From the NCBI GenBank assembly GCA_964427005.1, contig CAYRTL010000010.1, forward strand, positions 6,268-70,267: a stretch of DNA of 64,000 nucleotides, read 5' to 3'. A program made the translations under genes and the position numbers. Shown piece after piece: positions 23,709 to 32,593 of this stretch. The stretch is from JAMXLO01 sp964427005. Lineage in GTDB: Bacteria; Pseudomonadota; Alphaproteobacteria; Acetobacterales; Acetobacteraceae. Below the pieces are notes generated by a model. The model made no database searches and was not told where the DNA came from. It saw only the letters and a program-made list of their open reading frames with translations. Position 1 is the first letter of the stretch. Each line of letters starts with the position of its first letter.

Positions 23709-25076
23709 ATGTGGACACCACAGGACTGGCGCGCCTGCCCGATCGCGCAGGCACCGGATTACCCCGACCCGGCGGCGCTTGAAGCGGTCGAGGCAGACCT
23801 GCGTACCTCGCCGCCGCTGATCTTTGCCGGTGAGGTCCGCGCACTGAAGACACAACTCGCGCGCGCTGCCGCTGGCGATGCGTTTCTGCTGCAAGCCGGA
23901 GACTGCGCGGAATCGTTCGCCGAATTCCACGCCAATGCCTTGCGTGACACCGTGAAGGTGCTGCTGCAAATGGCCGCGGTGCTGAGCTATGGCGCAGGTG
24001 TGCCGGTGGTGAAAGTCGCGCGGATGGCAGGACAGTTTGCCAAGCCGCGGTCGCAACCGACGGAAACCATCGACGGCGTGACGCTACCCTCTTATCGCGG
24101 CGACATCGTCAACCACATCGCCTTCGATGCGGACGCGCGCACGCCGGATCCCGGACGTATGCTGCGTGCCTACAATCAGTCGGCGATCACACTCAATTTG
24201 CTGCGTGCTTTCACCCAGGGTGGATTCGCAGACCTCGCGCGCGTTCAGCAGTGGAACCAAGCGTTCGTTGCCGCCTCACCGCAGGGCAGGCGATACAGCG
24301 AAATGTGCTGCCGTATCCAGGAATCTTTGGCGTTCATGGCGGCGTGCGGGTTCACGGCGGCGCCGCAGCTTCGCTCTACCGAGTTCTACACGAGCCATGA
24401 CGCGATGCTGCTGAACTACGAGGAGCCCTTGGCGCGCCAGGACAGTCTCACAGGCGATTGGTATGCCTGCTCGGCGCATCTCCCCTGGATCGGCGAACGC
24501 ACGCGCCAGGCGGATGGCGCGCATGTCGTTTTCCTGCGCGGCGTAGCAAATCCGCTGGGATTGAAATGCGGACCAACCATGACGCCGGATGAGTTGCTGC
24601 GGCTGATCGATGTGCTGAACCCGAACAACAACCCAGGGCGCCTGACCTTGATCACCCGCATGGGAGCAGAGCGGCTTGATGCCGGTCTGCCGCCGCTGAT
24701 CCGTGCCGTGCAACGCGAGGGTCGCCGAGTGGTGTGGTCCTGCGACCCAATGCACGGGAATACGGTAACGACAGAGTCGGGCCGCAAGACGCGACCGTTC
24801 GAAAGGATCATCGCTGAGCTACGGGCGTGCTTTGCAATTCATCAGGCCGAGGGCTCTCATCTTGGAGGCATACACATCGAGATGACAGGCAAGGACGTCA
24901 CCGAATGCACCGGTGGAGCGCAGCAGATTGATGACACAACACTGGAAGATCGGTACCACACGCATTGCGATCCGCGCCTGAATGGCTCGCAGGCATTGGA
25001 ATTGGCGTTCCTGGTGGCAGAGGAGTTGCGGCAGAGGCGCAAGCCTTTAACTGCGGTTCCAATGGCGGCAGAATAG
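23709..25076 (+). CDS. 3-deoxy-7-phosphoheptulonate synthase, class II (DAHP synthase)
   Basis: A 455-residue plant-type (AroAII) DAHP synthase that joins phosphoenolpyruvate and erythrose 4-phosphate in the first step of the shikimate pathway. LLQAGDCAESFAEFHAN contains the metal-binding Cys. Also present are KVARMAGQFAKPRS and LPSYRGDIVN. FLRGVANPLGLKCGP is the phosphate-binding segment, and SCDPMHGNTV and GIHIEMTGKDVTEC supply metal His/Glu. Class II enzymes are not related to E. coli AroF/G/H. The gene sits behind an aromatic attenuator and a small coupled reading frame, which fits end-product control. Confidence 0.96.
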   Translation: MWTPQDWRACPIAQAPDYPDPAALEAVEADLRTSPPLIFAGEVRALKTQLARAAAGDAFLLQAGDCAESFAEFHANALRDTVKVLLQMAAVLSYGAGVPVVKVARMAGQFAKPRSQPTETIDGVTLPSYRGDIVNHIAFDADARTPDPGRMLRAYNQSAITLNLLRAFTQGGFADLARVQQWNQAFVAASPQGRRYSEMCCRIQESLAFMAACGFTAAPQLRSTEFYTSHDAMLLNYEEPLARQDSLTGDWYACSAHLPWIGERTRQADGAHVVFLRGVANPLGLKCGPTMTPDELLRLIDVLNPNNNPGRLTLITRMGAERLDAGLPPLIRAVQREGRRVVWSCDPMHGNTVTTESGRKTRPFERIIAELRACFAIHQAEGSHLGGIHIEMTGKDVTECTGGAQQIDDTTLEDRYHTHCDPRLNGSQALELAFLVAEELRQRRKPLTAVPMAAE

Positions 25077-25085
25077 CCCACTGTC

Positions 25086-26228
25086 ATGTCCCGCATTCGT
25101 GATATCCGAGTCTTTCCCTTGGAATTCCACCTGCCGACAGGTGAAGGCTACGGCTCCGCGCGCGGCCTCACAAACCGGCGTGGTGGGGGGCTGATCATTC
25201 TTGAGACGGACGATGGTGTAGAAGGGATTGGCGAGGCCTGGGGTCCCGCTGCGGTCAGCCGAGCATATCTCGAGATGATCAAACCGCTCTACATCGGCCG
25301 CAGTGTGTTCGCACAGCGCGGCGCCGCACAAGCGGTGCTCGCGCGGATGTACCACTTCGGCACGCAGAACCAGCTTGTTGCGGTGATGGGCGGCATCGAC
25401 ATCGCTGCGCACGATGCAATGGGCAAGCTGTTGAACCTCTCCGTCGCCGAACTCATCGGCGGACGGCAGCGCGAACGTGTGCCGGTCTATGCGTCGGGTG
25501 GCTATTTCACCGAGGCAGACGACCAGCAAGCGGCGCTTGCGGCGCAGCTGGAACCCAATGCGGCGCGCGGGTTCACCGCTTTCAAGATCAAGATCGGCCG
25601 CCATCCGGCGCAGGACGCGACGCGCTGCGCTCTGGCTCGGCGCATCATTGGCGACGCCCCGCTGCTCACCGTGGACACCAACGGCAACTACACGGAAGAC
25701 GGCGTGCTGGAGAGCATGCGCCGCACCGCGCCATTTGACATCCATTGGTACGAGGAGCCGCTCGCCCCGCAGGATTGGGCCGGTTATGCCAGCCTGAAGT
25801 CGCGCGCGCCGGTGCCGCTCGCCACCGGCGAGGCGCTGTACAGCGTGTTCGACTTCCGCCGCCTGATCGATGGGCGGCTTGTCTCGATTGTGCAGCCCGA
25901 CCTCACGCTATGCGGCGGGTTCGACGTCGCCCGGACTATTGGCGTGCTGTGCGCCGCCGAACACCTGCGAGTCTCGCCGCATGTCTGGGGCACCGGCATC
26001 GGCCTCGCGGCTGCCGCGCATTTCGTGGCCTCACTGCCGAATTATCCGCACGGCGAGCACGTGCCCTTTCCGCCATTGGTGGAATACGACGTAGGCCGGA
26101 ACGCCTTGCAGAACGAGATCTTCGTCGAACCGCTACGCTACAGCGACGGCCATGTCGATGTGCCCAAGGGCCCTGGCCTCGGCGTGACGCTCGACCAAGC
26201 GGCAATACGCCGGTTCAGTCAGGTTTGA
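25086..26228 (+). CDS. Mandelate racemase/muconate lactonizing enzyme family protein
   Basis: A 380-residue enolase-superfamily enzyme. AFKIKIG carries the K-x-K pair. TVDTNGNYT, WYEEPLAPQ and ATGEALYS provide the Asp, Glu and Glu metal ligands on successive strands. SPHVWGTGIG has the His expected of a catalytic base on the seventh strand. With both Lys and His it should be a racemase or acid-sugar dehydratase. The gene follows the DAHP synthase by 10 bases and may be transcribed with it by read-through. The last 14 bases overlap the convergent msrB. Confidence 0.88.
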   Translation: MSRIRDIRVFPLEFHLPTGEGYGSARGLTNRRGGGLIILETDDGVEGIGEAWGPAAVSRAYLEMIKPLYIGRSVFAQRGAAQAVLARMYHFGTQNQLVAVMGGIDIAAHDAMGKLLNLSVAELIGGRQRERVPVYASGGYFTEADDQQAALAAQLEPNAARGFTAFKIKIGRHPAQDATRCALARRIIGDAPLLTVDTNGNYTEDGVLESMRRTAPFDIHWYEEPLAPQDWAGYASLKSRAPVPLATGEALYSVFDFRRLIDGRLVSIVQPDLTLCGGFDVARTIGVLCAAEHLRVSPHVWGTGIGLAAAAHFVASLPNYPHGEHVPFPPLVEYDVGRNALQNEIFVEPLRYSDGHVDVPKGPGLGVTLDQAAIRRFSQV

Positions 26229-26673
26229 ACTCCATGGCCACGCCGTTCATGCAGTAACGCTGCCCAGTAGGATGCGGACCATCCGGAAACACATGGCCCA
26301 GATGACCACCGCACCTGCTGCAATGCACTTCAGTGCGGGTCATGAAGAAGCTCCGATCCTCGTTTGTTCCGACCGCGCCCTCCAGCGGCTGATAGAAGCT
26401 CGGCCAGCCAGTCCCGCTCTCAAACTTGGTTTCGGACGCAAACAGCTCCTGACCACAACCGGCGCAAATAAATTTGCCATGCCGCTTCTCGGCGTTCAGC
26501 GGGCTGGTGCCGGCGCGCTCCGTGCCATGCTTGCGCAGTACCTGATACTGCGGGGGCGACAGCTTCGAGCGCCACTCTTCGTCTGTGTGCGTAATAGGAA
26601 ACGTCTCGGTGTCCGTTGCGTGGGACGAGCGGAACAGCGCCACGGCCTGGCTCCTCAGTTCATGGTTGGACAT
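26215..26673 (-). CDS. msrB: Peptide-methionine (R)-S-oxide reductase
   Basis: A 152-residue MsrB that repairs oxidised methionine. CAGCGQELF and CSRCGGHLGHVF are the two CxxC zinc pairs. RYCMNGVAMEF carries the catalytic Cys. SGTGWPSFYQPL and EWRSKLSPPQYQVLRKHGTE are further signatures. The start at 26673 (MSNHELRSQ) gives the standard length. The frame is open further upstream but overlaps the divergent FAH-family gene. It probably uses Cys at the end rather than a second resolving Cys. Confidence 0.95.
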   Translation of the reverse strand: MSNHELRSQAVALFRSSHATDTETFPITHTDEEWRSKLSPPQYQVLRKHGTERAGTSPLNAEKRHGKFICAGCGQELFASETKFESGTGWPSFYQPLEGAVGTNEDRSFFMTRTEVHCSRCGGHLGHVFPDGPHPTGQRYCMNGVAMEFKPD

Positions 26674-26710
26674 AGTATAGGGTGCGAAGTCTGACGTTGG
26701 GAGGACTCGG

Positions 26711-27889
26711 ATGCCCGCATTTCGTGACACATTGCAGCCAGTCCTGCCGGTGGATGCGACGCAGGCCGCTCTCGCGGGTCGTGTCTGGCGCCCCGATGTA
26801 GACGGGCCGTCCCTCGTTGCGGTGCGAGACGGCGATCTGGTGGACATAACTGGCACTTTCCCGACGATGCGCGATCTGTGCGAGGCGGATTCGCCGGCAG
26901 AACGACTACACTCCGTACAAGGGGAACGCGTCGGGCGGCTTGATGACGTGCTGGCCAACACGCCGGCCGAGATACGCGACCGCAGCAAGCCATGGCTGCT
27001 GACCCCGATCGATCTGCAGGCGATCAAGGCGGCGGGCGTGACGTTCGTGGTGTCGATGATCGAGCGAGTGATCGAGGAACGCGCGCGCGGCGACATGAAC
27101 GCAGCCGCAGAAATCCGGTCAGTGGTCAATCGCCTTGTGGGCGATGATCTGGCAAAGCTGAAGCCCGGTTCAGCGGAGGCCGCGCACCTGAAGCAGGTGC
27201 TGATCGAACAAGGCGCATGGAGCCAATACCTCGAAGTGGGCATCGGACCGGACGCAGAGATCTTCACCAAAGCGCAACCGATGGCCGCTGTAGGCACCGG
27301 AATGGACGCCGGCATTCATCCGAAGTCGTCCTGGAATAATCCGGAACCCGAGGTTGTGCTGGCCGCATCATCGGCGGGACGCATCGTCGCCGCCACGCTG
27401 GGCAATGACGTCAACCTCCGAGACGTGGAGGGGCGTTCAGCCTTGCTGTTAGGCAAGGCGAAGGACAACAACGCGTCCTGCGCGATCGGTCCGTTCCTGC
27501 GCTTTTTCGACGCACGGTTCACCATGGATGACATACGGCAGACGACGGTTTCGCTGAGCGTCGAAGGTCCGGAAGGGTTCTGGCTGGATGGCGCCTCATC
27601 GATCGCGAAGATCAGCCGCGATCCGGCCGACCTGATAGCGCAGATGATCAACGAGCATCACCGCTATCCAGATGGAGCGGTGCTCTTCCTTGGTACGATG
27701 TTCGCTCCAGTGGAAGATCGGGATACGCCGGGCAAGGGCTTCACGCACAAGGCCGGCGACATCGTGACGATAGCGGCGCCAAAGCTGGGAAGGTTGGTCA
27801 ACCGGATGATGCCGACGGATCAGTGTGAGCCGTGGACCTTCGGAGTTGGCACTCTGATGCGCAACCTCGCAGGACGGGGACTAATATAG
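26711..27889 (+). CDS. Fumarylacetoacetate hydrolase-family protein (AraD1/2-keto-3-deoxy acid dehydratase-like)
   Basis: A 392-residue FAH-fold protein. GMDAGIHPKSSWNNPEPEVVL contains the E-x-E metal-binding pair. GNDVNLRDVEGRSALLLGKAKDNNASCAIGPF resembles the family of 2-dehydro-3-deoxy-D-arabinonate dehydratases more than true fumarylacetoacetase. PGKGFTHKAGDIVTI is the C-terminal strand. With the adjacent enolase-superfamily enzyme at 27974 it could form part of a non-phosphorylative sugar-acid pathway. That link is inferred from gene position. Confidence 0.82.
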   Translation: MPAFRDTLQPVLPVDATQAALAGRVWRPDVDGPSLVAVRDGDLVDITGTFPTMRDLCEADSPAERLHSVQGERVGRLDDVLANTPAEIRDRSKPWLLTPIDLQAIKAAGVTFVVSMIERVIEERARGDMNAAAEIRSVVNRLVGDDLAKLKPGSAEAAHLKQVLIEQGAWSQYLEVGIGPDAEIFTKAQPMAAVGTGMDAGIHPKSSWNNPEPEVVLAASSAGRIVAATLGNDVNLRDVEGRSALLLGKAKDNNASCAIGPFLRFFDARFTMDDIRQTTVSLSVEGPEGFWLDGASSIAKISRDPADLIAQMINEHHRYPDGAVLFLGTMFAPVEDRDTPGKGFTHKAGDIVTIAAPKLGRLVNRMMPTDQCEPWTFGVGTLMRNLAGRGLI

Positions 27890-27892
27890 GAC

Positions 27893-27966
27893 TGTCGTTG
27901 CGAGCGAAGCGAAGCAATCCCCTGCATGATGGGGGTTGCTTCGTCGCCTCGCTCCTCGCAATGACA
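27893..27966. repeat. Dispersed palindromic repeat (family A, copy 1)
   Basis: Left arm about 27893-27922 (TGTCGTTGCGAGCGAAGCGA and on) is inverted at about 27934-27966, ending TCGCAATGACA. A second copy sits at 32499-32587. It lies between two convergent genes, at the 3' end of both. Confidence 0.8.
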
Positions 27967-27973
27967 GTGGCCG

Positions 27974-29080
27974 TCAACTCAGCACCGCCTCCGTCTTGCG
28001 CTTAATCAAATCGAAGTCGATCGCCGCCGCCAAGCCGGGCCCGGTAGGCGCGTATAGCAGCCCGTCTTGGTCGATCTCCAGTTCCTTCGCCATCCCGTAT
28101 TTATGCGCCCCGTCCGGCAGCAGCACCTCGAACATTGTGGTGTTGCGGATCGCCATGCAGAGATGCAGGTTTGCCAGATTGCTCAGCGAATTCCCCGAAT
28201 GGTGGATCTCGTATTTGATGTTGAAGGCTTCCGCGAGATGCGCGGTCTTCAGCATCGTGGTAAGACCACCCTTGTTCGGAATGTCGCCACGCAAGTAGTC
28301 GGTGGCACGCTCGGTCAGCCAGATCGGATAGGTCTCCAGCCCGCCGGCGGGAAACTCGGTGGCCATGATCGGTATGTCCAGCTTGTCCCGCAGCTTCACG
28401 TAATTGTAGATGTCCTCATCTGACATCGGGTCTTCATACCAGTAGTAACCCATCTCCTCGATCGCCCTGCCGACCCGGAGCGCATCGGTATAATTGTAGC
28501 TCCAGGTCGAATCGAGCATCAGCCGGAAGCCATCGCCCACCGCCTTGCGCACTGCCTCACAGACCTTGATGTCCTCATCGGGGTCGCGCGGCGGATGGAT
28601 CTTGTAGGCGCGCCAGCCGTTCGCCTTGAACGTCTGCGCCTGATCGACATAGGCCGCAACATCAGGCAGTACCTGAGAACTCGCATAGGCCATGATGGAG
28701 TTGCGGCACGTGCCCATCAACGCATGAACCGGCAGCTTGGCGATCTTGCCACACAGATCCCATAGTGCGGTATCCACCGCACCGATCGTGCGGTAGCTGA
28801 CTATGCGCGAGACCAGGCGCATCGCGCCGTGGATACGTTCGCGCTCGAGTGGGTTCTGTCCCATCAGCATCGGCTTCAGAGATCGGATGAGCTGCGGCCC
28901 GTCCATAGACGCCGGGTTGGTCGCCGCGCCGAGGAAGGCGTGACCTTCCAGGCCATCATCCGTGCGAATTCGCAAGAGACCGAGATTGCTTGTGGATGAT
29001 GCGAGCGCACCAAGGTGGTAGCGTGTCGCCGGAATGCCATCCCACGTGAAAATGGTTAGCGATACATCATCAATTTTCAT
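27974..29080 (-). CDS. Mandelate racemase/muconate lactonizing enzyme family protein (acid-sugar dehydratase-like)
   Basis: A 368-residue enolase-superfamily enzyme different from the one at 25086. AYKIHPPRD places Lys and His where other members have K-x-K. LMLDSTWSYN, YYWYEDPMSDED and ATEFPAGG give the Asp, Glu and Glu metal ligands. IKYEIHHSGNSLSNLANLH is the seventh-strand region. The Lys-x-His arrangement suits a dehydratase of a sugar acid. It converges with the FAH-family gene across a palindromic repeat. Confidence 0.85.
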   Translation of the reverse strand: MKIDDVSLTIFTWDGIPATRYHLGALASSTSNLGLLRIRTDDGLEGHAFLGAATNPASMDGPQLIRSLKPMLMGQNPLERERIHGAMRLVSRIVSYRTIGAVDTALWDLCGKIAKLPVHALMGTCRNSIMAYASSQVLPDVAAYVDQAQTFKANGWRAYKIHPPRDPDEDIKVCEAVRKAVGDGFRLMLDSTWSYNYTDALRVGRAIEEMGYYWYEDPMSDEDIYNYVKLRDKLDIPIMATEFPAGGLETYPIWLTERATDYLRGDIPNKGGLTTMLKTAHLAEAFNIKYEIHHSGNSLSNLANLHLCMAIRNTTMFEVLLPDGAHKYGMAKELEIDQDGLLYAPTGPGLAAAIDFDLIKRKTEAVLS

Positions 29081-29099
29081 GCGATCCTCTCATTGGATC

Positions 29100-29128
29100 G
29101 TCATGGCCGGCCTTGCACCGGCCATGAC
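29100..29128. repeat. Short intergenic hairpin
   Basis: GTCATGGCCGG (29100-29110) pairs perfectly with CCGGCCATGAC (29118-29128). It sits between the CDGSH gene and the downstream enolase-superfamily gene. The GTCATG...CCGG ends resemble repeat family B. Confidence 0.6.
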
Positions 29129-29136
29129 AGCGCAAA

Positions 29137-29382
29137 TCACAGATTCCGATGCGTCCCGTCACAGCGAGGCTTGTTGTTGCTGTTCTTGCAGCCACAGAAC
29201 GAGATCGTACCACTCTCTTCCGCCTTGAACTCAACCGGCGTGAAGCCACTGCCGCGATGCGAACCGTCGCAGAACGGCTGATTGCCGCTCTTGCCGCATG
29301 CACACCACCAGTACGACTTTCCGGCCTCTACCTCCATCCGATACGGACTCTTCTGCGCGATAACGGGTTGCGTCCCTGACAT
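29137..29382 (-). CDS. CDGSH-type [2Fe-2S] protein
   Basis: An 81-residue protein with two CDGSH iron-sulfur sites: CACGKSGNQPFCDGSH and CGCKNSNNKPRCDGTH. Each is the C-x-C-...-C-D-G-[ST]-H motif that binds a [2Fe-2S] cluster with three Cys and one His. The tandem form without a membrane anchor is the bacterial small type. The role is electron or cluster transfer, with an unknown partner. A GGAGAGGGG ribosome site precedes the ATG at 29382. It is 15 bases downstream of the aminotransferase gene, so probably co-transcribed. Confidence 0.94.
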   Translation of the reverse strand: MSGTQPVIAQKSPYRMEVEAGKSYWWCACGKSGNQPFCDGSHRGSGFTPVEFKAEESGTISFCGCKNSNNKPRCDGTHRNL

Positions 29383-29396
29383 TTCCCCTCTCCTTC

Positions 29397-30773
29397 TCAG
29401 TTAGGTCTCACTTCAGCCCAGGTGTCATCCAGCGTGCGCTGCAGGTGCGCGGCAATATCGTCCACCTCCGCCTCGGTGATGATCAGCGGCGGCGAGAAGG
29501 CGATGCGGTCGCCGATGAACCGCGTGATCAGCCCGTGCTTGCGGGCATGGCCATCGGCAATCCGCCCAACGCCGCGCGCAGGATCGAAAGGTGTCCGCGT
29601 CAACTTGTCGGCCATCATCTCCATTCCGGTCAGCAAGCCGACACCGCGCACATCGCCGATCAGCGGATGCGCAGCAAACTTTGCCAAGACCTGCTGCATG
29701 TATGGCCCGACACGCTGCACATGGCCGACCATGTCCATCTCTTCGTAGATGCGCAGCGTTTCCATTGCCACCGCGGTGGTGACAGGATGCCCGGCATAGG
29801 TGAACCCATGCGCGAAGTTGCCAAGTTTCCGGCTCTCATCCAGCATTGCCTCGAACACGCGCTGGTTGATCAGCAGTGCTGAGATCGGCTGCATGCCGGC
29901 GGATAGCGCCTTGGCGCAAGAGATCATGTCGGGCTTCAAATCATAGGTCTGGCTGCCCCACATATTGCCTGTTCGGCCGAACCCGCAGATCACCTCATCC
30001 GCAATGAACAGCACGTCATATTTGCGCAGCACCGCCTGCATCTTCTCCCAATAGGTCCGCGGTGGCGTGAGGCCGCCACCTGCGCCCATTACAGGCTCGG
30101 CAATGAAGCCACCAACCGTATCGGGACCTTCTGTGACGATGAGCTGTTCCAAAGCATCGGCCATCCGCGTGGCGAACTGCTCCTCTGTCTCCCCATCCTC
30201 ATGCAGACGGTAGTAGTGCGGATACTCGGTATGGCGGAAATCGGGAAACGGCAGGCCGAAATCCGCATGCATGTCGGCCTTGCCCGACGCGCTGATCGAA
30301 GCCGACGTGCTGCCGTGATATCCCATCTTGCGGCCTATGATCTTGCGCTTGTTCGGCTTGCCAATCCCGGCGTGATAATACCAGACGAGCTTGATCGCGG
30401 TGTCATTGGCTTCGGAACCGGAGCACTGGAGCAGCACCTTGCTCATCGGCACCGGTGCGATTTGCAACAGCTTCTCGGCCAAATCCACGCCTGGCTCATT
30501 CGTTGTGCTCCGATACAAATGCGCATAGCCGAGCTTGCGCATCTGCTCATACGCCACACGCGCCAAACGCTCCGACGCGTAACCGAGAGACGCGCACCAC
30601 AGCCCTGCGGCCGCATCGAGAAACTGCTGGCCTGAGTCATCCCACACGTACATGCCCTGGCCGCGGGAGATCACCACCGGGCCTTCCTCGAGATGACGCA
30701 CCAGATTGGTCTGTGGGTGCACAAGCGACGCGATGTCGCGCGCCTGCACCGAGTTGGGTGCCACGTAGGTCAT
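29397..30773 (-). CDS. Class III aminotransferase (omega-amino acid:pyruvate type)
   Basis: A 458-residue PLP enzyme. LWCASLGYASERLARVAYEQM and GSEANDTAIKLVWYYH open the large domain. DVLFIADEVICGFGRTGNMWG contains the Asp that pairs with the pyridine nitrogen. MISCAKALSAGMQPISAL contains the Schiff-base Lys, and GFTYAGHPV follows. The pattern fits aminotransferases of omega-amino acids such as beta-alanine or 4-aminobutyrate, or diamines, with pyruvate. GGAGGAACGC precedes the ATG. It is 15 bases past the hydantoinase B stop, in a run of minus-strand genes. Confidence 0.92.
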   Translation of the reverse strand: MTYVAPNSVQARDIASLVHPQTNLVRHLEEGPVVISRGQGMYVWDDSGQQFLDAAAGLWCASLGYASERLARVAYEQMRKLGYAHLYRSTTNEPGVDLAEKLLQIAPVPMSKVLLQCSGSEANDTAIKLVWYYHAGIGKPNKRKIIGRKMGYHGSTSASISASGKADMHADFGLPFPDFRHTEYPHYYRLHEDGETEEQFATRMADALEQLIVTEGPDTVGGFIAEPVMGAGGGLTPPRTYWEKMQAVLRKYDVLFIADEVICGFGRTGNMWGSQTYDLKPDMISCAKALSAGMQPISALLINQRVFEAMLDESRKLGNFAHGFTYAGHPVTTAVAMETLRIYEEMDMVGHVQRVGPYMQQVLAKFAAHPLIGDVRGVGLLTGMEMMADKLTRTPFDPARGVGRIADGHARKHGLITRFIGDRIAFSPPLIITEAEVDDIAAHLQRTLDDTWAEVRPN

Positions 30774-30787
30774 TCTGCGTTCCTCCG

Positions 30788-32482
30788 TCAGGTGGTCTCG
30801 ACGCCATACTCGCGCCGAGCAGCCGATGGAGTAACGTATCCGTCCATCAGGTCCTCGGAAAGCCGTATGCGATCTCGTTCTGAGGGTGGGCCATACCCGC
30901 CGGAACCGGGGGCCTCGATCACCACCAGCGAACCGGCTGGCGCGATGAACCCGCCCTTGCTGGTAAGCTTACGCGCGTTGCCGTTCAGCGGGATCAATTC
31001 CAGTTTCGCAGGCGCACCAGGCCTGCCGCCTGCGAGACCGAATGGCGGTGTGACGGTGCGCTCACAGCAAACGGCCGCATGCGCCTGCCGCTCCAGCACG
31101 CGCCACACGCGACGCACGCCCAGGCCGCCACGCCACTTACCCGCGCCGCCGCTGTCCGGCACCAGCGAGTACTCCTGCACACGCAGCGGGAAGCTCATTT
31201 CGATGATCTCGATCGGCGTGTTCATCATGTTGGAAACGGTGGAAGCAACGGCATTGATGCCATCCTTCACGGGCCGCGCGCCAAAGCCGCCCTTTACCGA
31301 CTCATAGCTCACGTAGCGTTCGCCCGTGCGATAGTCAGTGCCACCGAATGTCATCACGGCCGATGTGCCCTGCGATCCCGCCATGACTGTTTGTGGCGTG
31401 AACGCGAACATCGCCGCCATCACCATATCGGCGACACGATGAGACATCTCATGGTTGGCATATACAACGGGCGCGGGAAGCTGCGCGTTCACTACGGATC
31501 CAGGGGGCGCCGTCACCGTTACCGGACGCCAGCAGCCGGAGTTCGGCGGAATCAGGCTCTTCGGATCAGCGATCATCTTCAGCGCGCAAAACACGCCGGA
31601 TGCAGTGACGGTGAGCGGCGCATTCATTGGTCCAGCCACCTGCGGATCTGAGCCGGTAAAGTCCGCGATGATCGTTTCGCCTCTCTTGGTAATGCGCAGC
31701 TTCACCGTGAACGTCTCATCGTCGATCTCGCCTGGCGCAATGACACCATCGCCGTCGAAGACGTCGATGAACTCCGCCTCGCCGTCAGGCAGCGCGCGCA
31801 GTGCTGCTCGCATCATGGTTTCGGAATAGTCCTGCACCTCCTGCATGATGTCGAGCAGCGTCTCGGTGCCGTATTTCGCAGCCAACGCTTGCAGCCGCGC
31901 AGCAGCCCTCCAGTTGGCCGCCACCTGCGCGCGCAGGTCGCCGAGCCGTTCAGTCGGCGTCCGCACGTTGGCGAAGATGATCGCCTCTATGGCCGGATCG
32001 GGCTTGCCATCGCGATACAACCGTATCGGCGGCAGACGAAGGCCTTCGCCGTAGATCTCAGTCACCGCACCATAGCTGCCTGGCGTGGCACTGCCGATGT
32101 CGGGCCAATGAGCGCGCACGCAGCCGAAACCGAGCAGGCGGCCTTCATGGAAGGCCGGCGCGACCACATTGACATCCGGCAGATGCGAACCGCCCTGGTA
32201 CGGATCATTGTGAATGAACACATCACCGGGCGCCGCATCAGGAAAAGCCCGCACCACCGCGCGAACCGCATCAGGCATCGAACCCAAATGGATCGGCAGG
32301 TCAGGCCCCTGAGCGACCATATTCCCCTGTATATCGAAGATGCCGCACGAGTAGTCACCCGCCACCTTGAGCAGCGGCGAATACGCCGTCTTCGCGAGGA
32401 CGATTTTCATCTCCTCAGCCGCGCAGGTCAGCGCGTTCTTCACGACTTCGAAGCGGGCGGGGTCGGTCTTCAGACGCGCCAT
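30788..32482 (-). CDS. Hydantoinase B/oxoprolinase family subunit
   Basis: A 564-residue HyuB-type protein. It begins RLKTDPARFEVVKNALTCAAEEM. GDVFIHNDPYQGGSHLPDVNVV and GEFDDETF-like GEIDDETFTVKL lie in the core. EYSLVPDSGGAGKWRGGLGVRRVW and CERTVTPPFGLAGG lie at the C-terminus. It pairs with the HyuA-type subunit upstream to hydrolyse a cyclic imide (N-methylhydantoin or 5-oxoproline) with ATP, or acts in acetophenone or acetone carboxylation in other relatives. The ATG at 32482 has AAGGAGCACC before it. Confidence 0.92.
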   Translation of the reverse strand: MARLKTDPARFEVVKNALTCAAEEMKIVLAKTAYSPLLKVAGDYSCGIFDIQGNMVAQGPDLPIHLGSMPDAVRAVVRAFPDAAPGDVFIHNDPYQGGSHLPDVNVVAPAFHEGRLLGFGCVRAHWPDIGSATPGSYGAVTEIYGEGLRLPPIRLYRDGKPDPAIEAIIFANVRTPTERLGDLRAQVAANWRAAARLQALAAKYGTETLLDIMQEVQDYSETMMRAALRALPDGEAEFIDVFDGDGVIAPGEIDDETFTVKLRITKRGETIIADFTGSDPQVAGPMNAPLTVTASGVFCALKMIADPKSLIPPNSGCWRPVTVTAPPGSVVNAQLPAPVVYANHEMSHRVADMVMAAMFAFTPQTVMAGSQGTSAVMTFGGTDYRTGERYVSYESVKGGFGARPVKDGINAVASTVSNMMNTPIEIIEMSFPLRVQEYSLVPDSGGAGKWRGGLGVRRVWRVLERQAHAAVCCERTVTPPFGLAGGRPGAPAKLELIPLNGNARKLTSKGGFIAPAGSLVVIEAPGSGGYGPPSERDRIRLSEDLMDGYVTPSAARREYGVETT

Positions 32483-32498
32483 ACGGTGCTCCTTTTTT

Positions 32499-32587
32499 GT
32501 CATTGCGAGGAGCGAAGCGACGAAGCAATCCCCATTATGCGCACCACCGATTGGGATTGCCTCGTCGCTTCGCTCCTCGCCATGATA
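32499..32587. repeat. Dispersed palindromic repeat (family A, copy 2)
   Basis: GTCATTGCGAGGAGCGAAGC begins the left arm, continuing to about 32533. The inverted arm at about 32554-32587 ends CTTCGCTCCTCGCCATGATA. It lies between hyuA and hyuB inside an operon, with a 16-base gap to the hyuB start, and resembles 27893-27966. Confidence 0.8.
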
Positions 32588-32593
32588 GTGGGC

